From NCBI GenBank assembly GCA_965248605.1, contig CBDFJV010000007.1, forward strand, positions 2,356,001 to 2,420,000: a stretch of DNA of 64,000 nucleotides, given 5' to 3'. Within the stretch, counting starts at the first letter, position 1, and each line of letters opens with the position of its first letter. Of the stretch, positions 15,694 to 24,031 are shown piece by piece. The DNA is from CAUZJF01 sp965248605. Lineage in GTDB: Bacteria > Chloroflexota > Dehalococcoidia > Lucifugimonadales > CAUZJF01. A program made the translations under genes and the position numbers. The notes beneath the pieces are model-generated. The model ran no database searches. It was not told the origin of the DNA and was given only the letters and a program-made list of their open reading frames with translations.

Positions 15694-16035
15694 GTGACTG
15701 ACGAAGAGCGCGACAACGCAGCCATAGGAGCCCTTGTTGTCGAATATGAGGCCAACGAACGGCGCATCGGGGCTCTGAGCTCTGTGCTCCATAGGATTGG
15801 CGAAGACCTCACACATCTAGGAATCGCACTGAAGGGCTATCGGTCTGCCATTGAAGTGACAGGGTCTGATTTGACCGCTACCATCATTAGAGACAGACGT
15901 TCCGTCCCTTCCACATCCGTCTCCTTCGACAACGTACGCGACCACATAGAAACATGGCACAAGGCGCTTGCTAACAAGGAACGGCTGGAGGACTGCCTGC
16001 GACAGGCTCGCCTTGAGAAGCTCATTGCGAAATAA
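15694..16035 (+). CDS. Helical cargo protein, unknown
   Basis: A 113-residue protein starting with GTG (after AACGAAAGAGGTTCTGA). It is mainly coiled-coil-like (YEANERRIGALSSVLHRIGEDLTHLGIAL; HIETWHKALANKERLEDCLRQARLEKL). It is similar in length and composition to small proteins that accompany 2TM effectors, but no family is recognised. Confidence 0.5.
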   Translation: MTDEERDNAAIGALVVEYEANERRIGALSSVLHRIGEDLTHLGIALKGYRSAIEVTGSDLTATIIRDRRSVPSTSVSFDNVRDHIETWHKALANKERLEDCLRQARLEKLIAK

Positions 16036-16049
16036 CGAGGAGGCACACC

Positions 16050-16241
16050 ATGACCAAGCAGAAGACCGTAATTGACCAGTTGCTTGCCATGCTGGAATTC
16101 AGAGCCGACGCCCAGGCGCTCGATAGGGTTGATCAAAAGATCGAGGAGTTAAGTCGGGGGTTCGAGGCTGCTACGCGAAAGATGCAGGTCGTCAAGGACG
16201 GAGACTCGGAAAGCAAAGTAAGAGGAGGAGCGAACCTATGA
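16050..16241 (+). CDS. Short coiled-coil protein, unknown
   Basis: A 63-residue protein preceded by CGAGGAGGCACACC. The sequence FRADAQALDRVDQKIEELSRGFEAATRKMQVV is a likely coiled coil. It overlaps the original start region of the following lipoprotein gene by 4 bp. Confidence 0.5.
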   Translation: MTKQKTVIDQLLAMLEFRADAQALDRVDQKIEELSRGFEAATRKMQVVKDGDSESKVRGGANL

Positions 16242-16664
16242 ACGCTGGGCCTGGACACTGCCACCATCGTCAACGGCATCCAGGTAGCCATGCTGGGGCT
16301 TATCGTCCTGGTGGTGGGGGTGGTAGCGGCGTGTGGCAGCGGGCCGGAGATACCGGATGATGTGGAGTGGACAGTAATTGGAGCCATGGAACCAGCCATG
16401 TTCGGGGGTGGGAATTATCGAGTTCAGCTGAACAAACCGGTTACCGAACAGACACTCCGCGCTATCGGGGAGGAAATCAAGTCCCAACACATAGACACCT
16501 ATCTCTTTGAAGACTCGTCCACTGGGAGATATCGATCCAACCATGCCACGGTAAGAACGTGGTTCTATCTGCCAGGGATGGACACCGACAATGCCGCCTG
16601 GGGCCAGGCAAGGTTTGATCCCGACGAAGAAACCATAGAAATATGGGGAACCCTTCAACAGTAG
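16238..16664 (+). CDS. Prophage lipoprotein 1, start disrupted by a 34-bp insertion
   Basis: From the internal ATG at 16290 the product is 124 residues: a hydrophobic segment LGLIVLVVGVVAACGSG with lipobox VAAC, then a soluble domain ending WGTLQQ. The strong ribosome site AGAGGAGGAG (16221-16230) serves the ATG at 16238, which is thrown out of frame by the 34-bp insertion; without it the protein would begin MNIQVAMLGL. Expression now depends on the weak start at 16290. Lipid-anchored phage proteins often block superinfection; that role is inferred. Confidence 0.65.
16244..16277 (+). repeat. 34-bp fragment of the sheath gene inserted in a lipoprotein start
   Basis: Identical over 34 bp to 14283-14316 in the sheath gene (encoding LGLDTATIVNG). 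Deleting it joins ATGAAC (16238) to ATCCAGGTAGCCATG and restores a lipoprotein start behind AGAGGAGGAG, so it is an insertion rather than a gene end. Confidence 0.85.
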
Positions 16665-16676
16665 GGAAAGAAAGTC

Positions 16677-16757
16677 ATGGCGACAGTCACACTGGATCAA
16701 CTCGTAGTAGACCTCATCTTCAAGGGCAGCACGAAGGACCTGAATAGGTTCGAGTAG
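16677..16757 (+). pseudogene. 26-residue remnant of a second tape-measure gene start
   Basis: Starts MATVTLDQLVVDLIFKGS and stops after LNRFE. It aligns without gaps with the first residues of the intact tape measure (MAGTLLESFFVELVFKGDRRELDKWD), so it is the 5' end of a diverged tape-measure gene cut off by the lipoprotein gene that follows. It marks a recombination joint. Confidence 0.7.
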
Positions 16758-16767
16758 GAGGAAAGTA

Positions 16768-17316
16768 ATGAGATTCGTTCTGCTATTCGTTGCGCTCATC
16801 ACCCTGGGGCTTGCAGCTGCCGTAGGGTGCGGAGAGTCAACACCTACGCCAACTCCAACAGCTTCACCGCAAGCGTCCTACCTGGACTCCGCTGCAACAG
16901 CCCGGGTTGCACCGACAGCGAGCCGAGATGAAGTCTACCGAGCACTAGAAAGCCTAAACCTAGGTCTGCTCCCGCTCGACAGACAGGGTAGGGATGATTG
17001 GTGGTCAACGAGGTTGCCCAACGCGGATATCACGATAGACATCTTCGGGCCTGAGGATCGTGTGGAGGCGGTCGAACTGTGGTATAGACGGAGTGTACCC
17101 ACGAGCACTGCTGCGTCCGTAGTCGAAGCTCTGGCGGCGACTATTATTCCTGGAGAACAAGCACGGAGTATGCAGTGGTTTAGTGACTCACTGGAATCGA
17201 TAGAACAAACAGGAGAACAGAAACAGCAAACTTTCGTGGGGGCAATGTATCTGACTCTTCAATGGGGCCCGAAACTGAATCAATACTTCTTCTCGATTGA
17301 CAGTGAGAAGCGGTAG
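16768..17316 (+). CDS. Prophage lipoprotein 2
   Basis: A 182-residue protein: basic start, hydrophobic LLFVALITLGLAAAVGCGES with lipobox AVGC at residues 18-21, a Thr/Pro-rich linker (STPTPTPTASPQ), and a soluble alpha/beta domain (residues 50-180) containing WWSTRLPNADITIDIFGPEDRVEAVEL. Preceded by GTAGGAGGAAAG. It sits directly before the tape-measure gene. Streptococcal phage TP-J34 encodes a lipoprotein (Ltp) that excludes other phages by binding their tape measure; a comparable function is an inference from context. Confidence 0.65.
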   Translation: MRFVLLFVALITLGLAAAVGCGESTPTPTPTASPQASYLDSAATARVAPTASRDEVYRALESLNLGLLPLDRQGRDDWWSTRLPNADITIDIFGPEDRVEAVELWYRRSVPTSTAASVVEALAATIIPGEQARSMQWFSDSLESIEQTGEQKQQTFVGAMYLTLQWGPKLNQYFFSIDSEKR

Positions 17317-17328
17317 GAGGGTAGCGAC

Positions 17329-19737
17329 ATGGCCGGTACGCTATTAGAGAGCTTCTTCGTTGAGCTCGTCTTCAAAGGCGACAGGCGGGAGCTCGACAAG
17401 TGGGATCGGGGCATCAAGAACCTCAACCAGCGTCTCAACAATCTGGTGAGGCCCTTTACCATTGCTGGCACCGTTGGCGCAGCCGCCTTGGGGCTCATTG
17501 GCAAGGCTGGTCTCGACACCGAGCAAGCCTTGCTGCGTATGCGCGCCGAATTGGGGCTGACAGAAGCCCAGATGAGGACACTACGAGAAGAGGCTCTGAG
17601 GGTCGGGAGCGACCTTCCACTGAACACCGCAGACATCGTGAACGCACAGCGGGCCTATGGGAAGCTGGGGGCCACGTTTGAGGAGATCATCCGGGACGCG
17701 CCTGCGATCGCAGGCGCAGCCGTCGCGACCGGACTGCAGCCTGAGCGAGTAGCCCAATATGCCCGCGGCATACAGAACATTTTCGGTGGTGATGTGCAGG
17801 AGAACCTGGATGTCATGCTCAGAGTTGCGAACAGGTCGGCGGGGACCTTTGAGTCGTTCGGCGAGTCGCTTCAGTTCGCCGGTCAGTCTGCTGCTGATGC
17901 TGGGCTAAGCTTCAAAACGTACATAGCATCGCTAGGAGGTACGGCAGGTGCGATGCGCACCGTGGAGTCGGTCTCACAGGGCATGACGGCGATGTGGGCG
18001 AGGTTAGCAAAGTCTGGAGAAGGTATCGGACGTGGCGGGAAGATCGTCCAAGAAGCCTTCGAGGGCGTCGGCATCAGCATGGCCGATGTGAATGCCACGA
18101 TGGACGGCACCGAGGAAGGCTTCATCAGGCTCCTGGAGCTCATTAACAATGCCCAGCTGTCGACATCGCAACTCACCGCTCTACTGAGCACGCTGGCAGG
18201 AGACACCTATTCCGCCTCCATCTCGTACGCTGTACAGAACCCTGAAGCAATCCGGAATCTGCTCGCGGAGACTGATCTTGCGACTGGCGAAATACTCAGA
18301 CAGCAGGAGATCATCCTGAGCGGCGCGTCTGGCGGCATCACAATCATGATGGCCCAGATCGACACCTTGCTGAACCGGCTGGCCGAGCTTGGGGTGTTGA
18401 AAGCGATCCAGAACTTGACCAGTGCAGTCAGCGTCCTTACCGGCTGGCTCACGAAGACCAATGAGGCGACAGAGCTTGTCAATAGGCGATGGTTACAGAT
18501 GATCCACATCGGGGCGACCGCCCTGGCCTCCATGCTCGCCGTAGCCGCGGCGCTCAAGGTCACAACCTTCGTCTTGAGTGGCTTTGTGGTATTGGTGAAG
18601 GCGGCTAGAGGCGTCGTATGGCTGTGGCGCAACGCGCTGATTCTGACTCGCATCCAGATGGGCCTGCTGTCGGTACAGACTTGGTGGGCAAATTCTGCCT
18701 TGAGCCGCTTAGCCGCGACCATCTGGACATCGACCATCGGGGCTCTCAGAGCATTGGCGACCAGGCTGGCGATGGCAGGTGCCGCGATGCTCAGATTCTC
18801 TGGAAGAGCCATTGCAGCGGGCATCGCCGGCGTTACGGCCTTCGCAGCCACTATATGGACGGGGGCTGTCCCAGCACTCGCTGCATTTGCGGCTGGTGTA
18901 TGGGCGACGACGGTGGCCATGCTCGCCAACCCGCTCACGTGGATCGTACTGGGCATCGTTGCCCTGATCGCCGCGTTGGTCCTAGCGGTCAAGCACTGGG
19001 ACAAGATCAAGGCGGTCGCAGTGGGTGCCATAGACGCCATCAGGGGCGCTGTTCAATGGGCCTGGAACTGGATCAAGGGCAACTGGCCGCTCCTGGTAGG
19101 CATACTTCTGGGGCCATTCGGCATTGTGGGGGCGCTGGTGTGGAAGTTCCGAGACCAGATACTCGGTGCGTTCCGAGACGTGTGGGACTGGCTCAGGGAG
19201 TCGCCGATCTTCGGTCCAGTGATAGACGGGATACAGGCGATCATCGACTTTGTGCGCGAGCTGCCCGGCAGGGTGGTGGGCATCCTCAAGGACATCCCCG
19301 GAATGATCGCAGATGCCATAAGGGACGTGCCAGGTCTTGGGGTTGCACTTGAGGCATTCACAGGGATTGCAGGCAAGGTGGGCAAGGCGTTGGGCTTTGC
19401 CGAAGGAGGCATCGTCCCTGGTCCGCTGGGTAGGCCGTTACTGGCCACGGTCCACGGCGGTGAGATGGTCCTGCCAGTAGGGGTGTCCAGGGTCATCGCT
19501 CAGATGCTTGAAGGGTTCCGGCTTGGCCCCGCCGCTTTGCCGCAAGCGCCGCACTACTACGGTCAGATGTACAGGTCCTCGGTGGACAATAGATCGGTCA
19601 CCGTGAACATCACAGAGCCCATCGTGATCCAGACCCAGGCGACGGACGCCAAGGGGATCGCCCAGGAGCTGCATGAGGCGATTGAAGACAAGATTCGGAA
19701 CGTCGCCTACGACCACGACGGGCCGGTGGAGCGCTGA
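17329..19737 (+). CDS. Phage tail tape measure protein
   Basis: An 802-residue protein. The N-terminal 350 residues match the TP901-type tape measure core (TEQALLRMRAELGLTEAQMRTLREEALRVGSDLPLNTADIV, then AAVATGLQPERVAQYARGI and FKTYIASLGGTAGAMRTVESV). Hydrophobic helices lie at about 384-430, 530-558 and 586-603, as in proteins that contact the host membrane during DNA ejection. The C-terminus has FAEGGIVPGPLGRPLLATVHGGEMVLPV, common in tape measures. It sets tail length. The frame is intact; the stop overlaps the next start. Confidence 0.9.
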   Translation: MAGTLLESFFVELVFKGDRRELDKWDRGIKNLNQRLNNLVRPFTIAGTVGAAALGLIGKAGLDTEQALLRMRAELGLTEAQMRTLREEALRVGSDLPLNTADIVNAQRAYGKLGATFEEIIRDAPAIAGAAVATGLQPERVAQYARGIQNIFGGDVQENLDVMLRVANRSAGTFESFGESLQFAGQSAADAGLSFKTYIASLGGTAGAMRTVESVSQGMTAMWARLAKSGEGIGRGGKIVQEAFEGVGISMADVNATMDGTEEGFIRLLELINNAQLSTSQLTALLSTLAGDTYSASISYAVQNPEAIRNLLAETDLATGEILRQQEIILSGASGGITIMMAQIDTLLNRLAELGVLKAIQNLTSAVSVLTGWLTKTNEATELVNRRWLQMIHIGATALASMLAVAAALKVTTFVLSGFVVLVKAARGVVWLWRNALILTRIQMGLLSVQTWWANSALSRLAATIWTSTIGALRALATRLAMAGAAMLRFSGRAIAAGIAGVTAFAATIWTGAVPALAAFAAGVWATTVAMLANPLTWIVLGIVALIAALVLAVKHWDKIKAVAVGAIDAIRGAVQWAWNWIKGNWPLLVGILLGPFGIVGALVWKFRDQILGAFRDVWDWLRESPIFGPVIDGIQAIIDFVRELPGRVVGILKDIPGMIADAIRDVPGLGVALEAFTGIAGKVGKALGFAEGGIVPGPLGRPLLATVHGGEMVLPVGVSRVIAQMLEGFRLGPAALPQAPHYYGQMYRSSVDNRSVTVNITEPIVIQTQATDAKGIAQELHEAIEDKIRNVAYDHDGPVER

Positions 19738-20420
19738 TGGCGGCCGGCGTCATACAGAGCCAAGATTTCTTGCTCCTGCACGGGAGTCATGCGCTGCCGA
19801 GCGCCCTGCTCAGGTCGCTACAGCCTCTTGCCTCCATTGCCGACGGGTTCATCTCCGAGGAACACGCCGTCAGGATCAGCAAGACCTCGTATCCCGTCGA
19901 GACGGGCGGGTCACTCGTGGACCATGCGGTGGTACAGCCGCGCACGCTGAAGCTTGTGGGCTGGGTCTCGGACCTGCTGGCTCCTGAAGGGAGGCGGGGC
20001 AGCCCGTCTCGCGGCAGTGATGCGTGGTTTCAGCTCACCCGGCTGGTCGAATCGAGGGAGCCGTTCCTGCTGGTCACGCTGCTGGACGTCTACCCGTCGA
20101 TGCTGATTACGTCGCTCAAGGCTCCGGTTGATAGAACCACGGGACGGGCGCTCCGCTTCGAGATGGAGCTTGAGGAAGTGCAGTTCCGCGCCCTGGAGCG
20201 GGGCCAGCGTCCTCCTCCAGTGCGGATAGGCCCCGCCGAGGATAGGTCGGAGGAGGTTGAAAGGGGCTTGGTCAACGCGCCGTCCATAACCTCAATCGAT
20301 CGGTGGTTGGAAAGTGGACGCTTTCAAAGCCGTTCGGAGGAGGATGACAGGGGCAATGCGTCGTCCATAACCTCAATTGATCGGTGGTTGGAAAGTCGAC
20401 GCTTTCAAAGCCGTAGTTAG
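19737..20420 (+). CDS. Dit-like baseplate/distal tail protein with duplicated C-terminal tail
   Basis: A 227-residue protein. Residues 30-150 (ADGFISEEHAVRISKTSYPVETGGSLVDHAVVQPRTLKLVGWVSD) match the Dit-like N-terminal domain of myophage baseplate proteins. The last 55 residues hold an 81-bp imperfect tandem duplication (SITSIDRWLESGRFQSRSEE twice) that stays in frame and so has been tolerated. It links the tail tube to the baseplate. Confidence 0.7.
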   Translation: MAAGVIQSQDFLLLHGSHALPSALLRSLQPLASIADGFISEEHAVRISKTSYPVETGGSLVDHAVVQPRTLKLVGWVSDLLAPEGRRGSPSRGSDAWFQLTRLVESREPFLLVTLLDVYPSMLITSLKAPVDRTTGRALRFEMELEEVQFRALERGQRPPPVRIGPAEDRSEEVERGLVNAPSITSIDRWLESGRFQSRSEEDDRGNASSITSIDRWLESRRFQSRS

Positions 20421-20438
20421 GTTCTTCGGGAGCGGCTG

Positions 20439-20765
20439 ATGCAGGCGATACCACTGACACCGGATGCGAGACAGCGAATGCGGGTGACGCTGGGCAACCA
20501 GCCGGTCATCCTCCGCGCCTGGTGGCAGCCGCTCTCCGAAGCATGGTACCTGTCGCTCTACACCAGGAAAGAGGAGCCGATAGCGCTGGGACGGCAGGTG
20601 TCTACGGGTAGGAAGCTGATTGAGGCTCCCGACTTCGTCGGCGACTTGGTGGCCATACCCTTGGAGCGCTACGGGGTGCCGATAGGCCGGGAGGCGTGGG
20701 GGCAGACCCACGGGCTGGCCTACCTTGAGCCGTCCGAAATCGAGCAGGTGAGCTGGGCGCTATGA
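20439..20765 (+). CDS. Baseplate plug protein (DUF6983-like)
   Basis: A 108-residue beta-rich protein (RMRVTLGNQPVILRAWWQPLSEAWYLSLYT..., LIEAPDFVGDLVAIPLE, HGLAYLEPSE) fitting the small plug proteins of simple contractile phages. Overlaps the hub gene by 4 bp (ATGA). Confidence 0.65.
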   Translation: MQAIPLTPDARQRMRVTLGNQPVILRAWWQPLSEAWYLSLYTRKEEPIALGRQVSTGRKLIEAPDFVGDLVAIPLERYGVPIGREAWGQTHGLAYLEPSEIEQVSWAL

Positions 20766-21604
20766 GCATGAGGCAGTACCTACGCCAGATAAGCGTCGAG
20801 ATCGAGGACGCAGACCGCTCTGTGCTCATCGTCGAGGAGCTTCGTATCACCCTCGACCTGCACATAGACGATCAGTCGTCATCGTCGCCGTCCACGGTCA
20901 AGATATGGAACCTGGCCAAGGCGTCGGCCTCGCACATTGCCGAGCCAGGGCAGATCGTGCGGGTGAAGGCTGGGTACGGGGATATTACTAACTCTGCACC
21001 GATCTTCGACGGGGAGATACGGCGCGTTCTCCAGGAGCGCACTGGGATGGACCGTGTGACGACCATGGTGCTGGGTCGTTCCGACTCAGCCACGACCGGC
21101 GCCCTGGTCTCCATCAGCTTCGTGGGGCCTGTCAAGTTGCGGGCGTTGGTGCGCCGGATAGTCGACGCCATGGGCCTACGCATCGAGTCCGACAATGCCG
21201 TTCCCGACGAGGAGTTGGAGGACGGGTTCTTCTACACCGGCTCCGCAAAGTCGGCGCTCAAGGACCTTCTGGAACCCCACAAGGTTACTGCCTATGAGGT
21301 GGGCGGCGTGATGCACTTCACCCACAGGGACAACGAGCCAGAGCGTGGCACGTTCTTTCTCAGTCATGCGACGGGGCTTATTGGCACGCCGTCCCTCACC
21401 GAGGACGAAGGGTTGAGGGCGAAGATGGCGCTGAACCGCTCCATTGAGCTGAGCCAGTTGGTTGAGGTCAGCAGCGAGGCCGTGGACGGCTGGTTCATGA
21501 TCAAGACCATAGTCCACAGGGGAGACAACTGGGGTGGTGAGTTCGTGACGGAGATCGAGGGAGCGAAGACCGATTCCCCTGCACTGGTGGGGGTGGTGTC
21601 GTGA
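20762..21604 (+). CDS. Baseplate hub protein (gp27/gpD-like)
   Basis: A 280-residue protein with strands typical of phage late-control/hub proteins: VKIWNLAKASASHIAEPGQIVRVKAGYG near residue 45-75, then IFDGEIRRVLQERTG and a C-terminal RSIELSQLVEVSSEAVDGWFMIKTIVHRGDNWGGEFVTEIEG. It forms the trimeric hub around the spike. Intact, and overlapped by the spike gene. Confidence 0.75.
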   Translation: MSMRQYLRQISVEIEDADRSVLIVEELRITLDLHIDDQSSSSPSTVKIWNLAKASASHIAEPGQIVRVKAGYGDITNSAPIFDGEIRRVLQERTGMDRVTTMVLGRSDSATTGALVSISFVGPVKLRALVRRIVDAMGLRIESDNAVPDEELEDGFFYTGSAKSALKDLLEPHKVTAYEVGGVMHFTHRDNEPERGTFFLSHATGLIGTPSLTEDEGLRAKMALNRSIELSQLVEVSSEAVDGWFMIKTIVHRGDNWGGEFVTEIEGAKTDSPALVGVVS

Positions 21605-22137
21605 CCAGCATGAACCACGAAACGGACTACTCGAACCTGGCTCAGGCTATCCGTTTTGCCATCCGCCAGTCGCTCAAGGACCTGTACACCTGTATGCCTG
21701 GGATAGTGGAGTCCTACGACGCGGAGACCCAACGGGCGGTGGTGAAGGGAGCGCTCAATATTGTCACCACTAAGAAAGAGGAGATCGAGCGAGAGGCCAT
21801 CCACAACGTCCCCGTATTGTTCCCGTCGGGAGGCAGATCGGCCTTCACATTTCCTCTGGAGTCTGGGGACTCTGTGCTGCTGGTTTACTCCCAGCGGGGT
21901 TTGGCTAAATGGAAGAAGACGCTTGGCGTGGCGGCCCCGGACACAATCGGGTTCTTCAGTGAGAAGGACGCCTTCGCCATTCCTGGGTTCGGGCCTACTC
22001 AGGGGGAACTTGAGCACATGATCGCCATTGAGTCGGACGGCGTTCATATTAGGACGACCGGCACGCTCGCTATAGAGGCGCAGGACGTGACGTTCAAGAC
22101 CGTTGGTACGGACGAAGAGCCAGAGAGTATCGTGTGA
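21601..22137 (+). CDS. Baseplate spike, Gp138 N-terminal family
   Basis: A 178-residue protein. CMPGIVESYDAETQRAVVKGALNIVTTK, then HNVPVLFPSGGRSAFTFPLESGDSVLLVYSQRGLAKW is the OB-fold of the Gp138/gpV-type membrane-puncturing spike. The C-terminal third is a short beta stretch suited to a triple-stranded needle. Overlaps both neighbours by 4 bp. Confidence 0.85.
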   Translation: MTSMNHETDYSNLAQAIRFAIRQSLKDLYTCMPGIVESYDAETQRAVVKGALNIVTTKKEEIEREAIHNVPVLFPSGGRSAFTFPLESGDSVLLVYSQRGLAKWKKTLGVAAPDTIGFFSEKDAFAIPGFGPTQGELEHMIAIESDGVHIRTTGTLAIEAQDVTFKTVGTDEEPESIV

Positions 22138-22475
22138 TGCGCACCATCTCGGCGGTAGACGATCTCCTTGACGGATTCGCTGTGGTGGATGGCCTTGAGG
22201 CCACCAGACAGCGGGTAATTCAGCATCTACGCTTCACTTTGAACGAGTGGTTTCTTGACTCGGACCAGGGGATCCCATACTTCGATGGCCTGTTCGCTGG
22301 AGGCAGTAGTCCCGAACTCGCCGCACAGCTCATCGCCGCCGAAGTGCTCGGAGTAGAGGACGTTACGGATGTAGCTGTCGTTCGAGCCGTCCTTGATCCC
22401 CTCACCCGGAGACTGTCGCTGGAGCTCCGCGTGAGTACGGTCCACGGCCAGGTGACGGTCGCGGAGGTGTTGTAA
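22134..22475 (+). CDS. Baseplate wedge protein, gp25/W-like (DUF2634-type)
   Basis: A 113-residue protein with ATRQRVIQHLRFTLNEWFLDSDQGIPYFDGLF, the hallmark of gp25-like wedge proteins that start sheath assembly. Starts with GTG (22134) in the GTGA overlap, or ATG at 22137. Confidence 0.85.
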   Translation: MMRTISAVDDLLDGFAVVDGLEATRQRVIQHLRFTLNEWFLDSDQGIPYFDGLFAGGSSPELAAQLIAAEVLGVEDVTDVAVVRAVLDPLTRRLSLELRVSTVHGQVTVAEVL

Positions 22476-24031
22476 TGGCACGGGTGACGGCGCAGGGAAT
22501 AGAGCCCACGACGCTCCAGGGCTACATCGACGCGCTGGAGGCGGCGTTCCAGTCTGCGTTGGGCCAGGACATTGATCTGGCCCCGGAGACGCCAGCGGGC
22601 CAGTTGGTTGGAACCCTGGCCTTGACGCTGACGGAGGCGGACGAGGCGCTGGTTGCGGTGGGCAACGGCATGGCGCGCAGCCGTGCGCTGGGAGTCCAAC
22701 TCGACGACCTGGGATCGCTGCTGGGCATCCCACGCCTGCAGGGAGAGAGCGACGACGAGTACCGGGTCCGTTACGGCAGACTCACCGCGAGGAACGCCAG
22801 GGGCTCGGCTGAGGCGATACTGGCCGCAGTGCTTAGCGTCGAGGGTGTAACCGATGCACTAATCCGTGAGAACGCCACCGCCGCCGAGGTGACCGAGCAG
22901 GGCAAGACCATTGGCGCTTACTCGATCTGCCTGGTTGTAGACGGTGGCACGGACGAAGCTGTCGCAGCGGCGATAGCCCGGTCAAAGCCAGTAGGAACGG
23001 GCACCAGCGGAGAAACCAGCGTTGACGTGCCCCATGCCAGAGGCTGGAGCGTGCCCATTCGACTGTCCCGTGTCACTCCAGTCCCAATCAAAGTCAAGCT
23101 GGCCCTGACGCTGGTGGCAGGCTTTCCTTCGGACGGCACGAGCCGGATCGTCATGCGGGTGGTAGACCATGTGATAGGGCTGGCCCTTGGGGAGCGCCTG
23201 ACAGCACAGCGGCTCCTTGCCGACGTGCTGTTAGTGCCGGGACACACCGTGAACCTCGGTGTCGGGCGCAAGGCTGGCACGTTGCTCAGGGGCAGCGGTA
23301 CTGTGGCGTCGCTGGATACGTTCCGCGGTAGGGCCACCGTGCTGACCGGGGGGAATCACACTACTCTGACAACCCTCCAGGCCATCACCGCCGGTACCGT
23401 CACCTTCCTGAGCCAGACCGTGACCGGCCTCGACTTCTCCTCCGACAATGACCTCGACGACGTGGCTTCCACGCTCCAGACCGCGCTCCGGGCTACCAGT
23501 TCCACGGACCTGGACAATGTGGAGGTCACCCACGACGGCGCGGCGTTCGTGGTGACGTTGCCCCTGGACTCCGATGGGGCAGCCACCACGGCAAGTACCG
23601 CTTTCACCGGAACCGAGTCCGACGAGCTGGGCTTGGACACCGCAACCATCGTCAACGGCGTCGACGCCATCGTGTCCGGGACCGTTACCTTCTTGAGCCA
23701 GACGTTGACCGGCCTGGATTTCTCCGCCGTGGCGAGCTACGACGACGTGGCCACGGTAGTCAAGGGCGCGCTGCGGGGAGCCTCCGAGACAGAGCTGGAC
23801 CAGGTAGAGGTGGCCTACGTCGACGAAGCATTCGTCATCACAGTCCCGCTGGATTCGGACGGCAACCCCATAACCGTCACGGGGGCTGTGACCGGGGACA
23901 CGGCGGACGAGCTGGGGCTGGATTCCGTGGATACGGTCCAGGGCTCCGTGACCAGCCAAGATGATCTCGACCTGGCCGAGCGGCTGACCATCGCGTCCTC
24001 CGACATTACGATCACGGTGTTGGCATCATGA
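22475..24031 (+). CDS. Baseplate J-like protein carrying sheath-type repeat domains
   Basis: A 518-residue protein. Residues 1-260 are a normal baseplate J protein (GQDIDLAPETPAGQLVGTLALTLTEADEALVAVGNGMARSRALGVQLDDLGSLLGIPR...). From about residue 268 it carries a GRATV-type 20-residue unit and two approximately 96-residue domains of the same kind as in the sheath gene, before ending IASSDITITVLAS. At the DNA level a 30-bp block (GGGGCAGCGGTACTGTGGCG...) is identical to the sheath gene at about 13079-13108, so the segment was copied between the genes. J proteins form the periphery of the baseplate. Confidence 0.82.
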   Translation: MARVTAQGIEPTTLQGYIDALEAAFQSALGQDIDLAPETPAGQLVGTLALTLTEADEALVAVGNGMARSRALGVQLDDLGSLLGIPRLQGESDDEYRVRYGRLTARNARGSAEAILAAVLSVEGVTDALIRENATAAEVTEQGKTIGAYSICLVVDGGTDEAVAAAIARSKPVGTGTSGETSVDVPHARGWSVPIRLSRVTPVPIKVKLALTLVAGFPSDGTSRIVMRVVDHVIGLALGERLTAQRLLADVLLVPGHTVNLGVGRKAGTLLRGSGTVASLDTFRGRATVLTGGNHTTLTTLQAITAGTVTFLSQTVTGLDFSSDNDLDDVASTLQTALRATSSTDLDNVEVTHDGAAFVVTLPLDSDGAATTASTAFTGTESDELGLDTATIVNGVDAIVSGTVTFLSQTLTGLDFSAVASYDDVATVVKGALRGASETELDQVEVAYVDEAFVITVPLDSDGNPITVTGAVTGDTADELGLDSVDTVQGSVTSQDDLDLAERLTIASSDITITVLAS

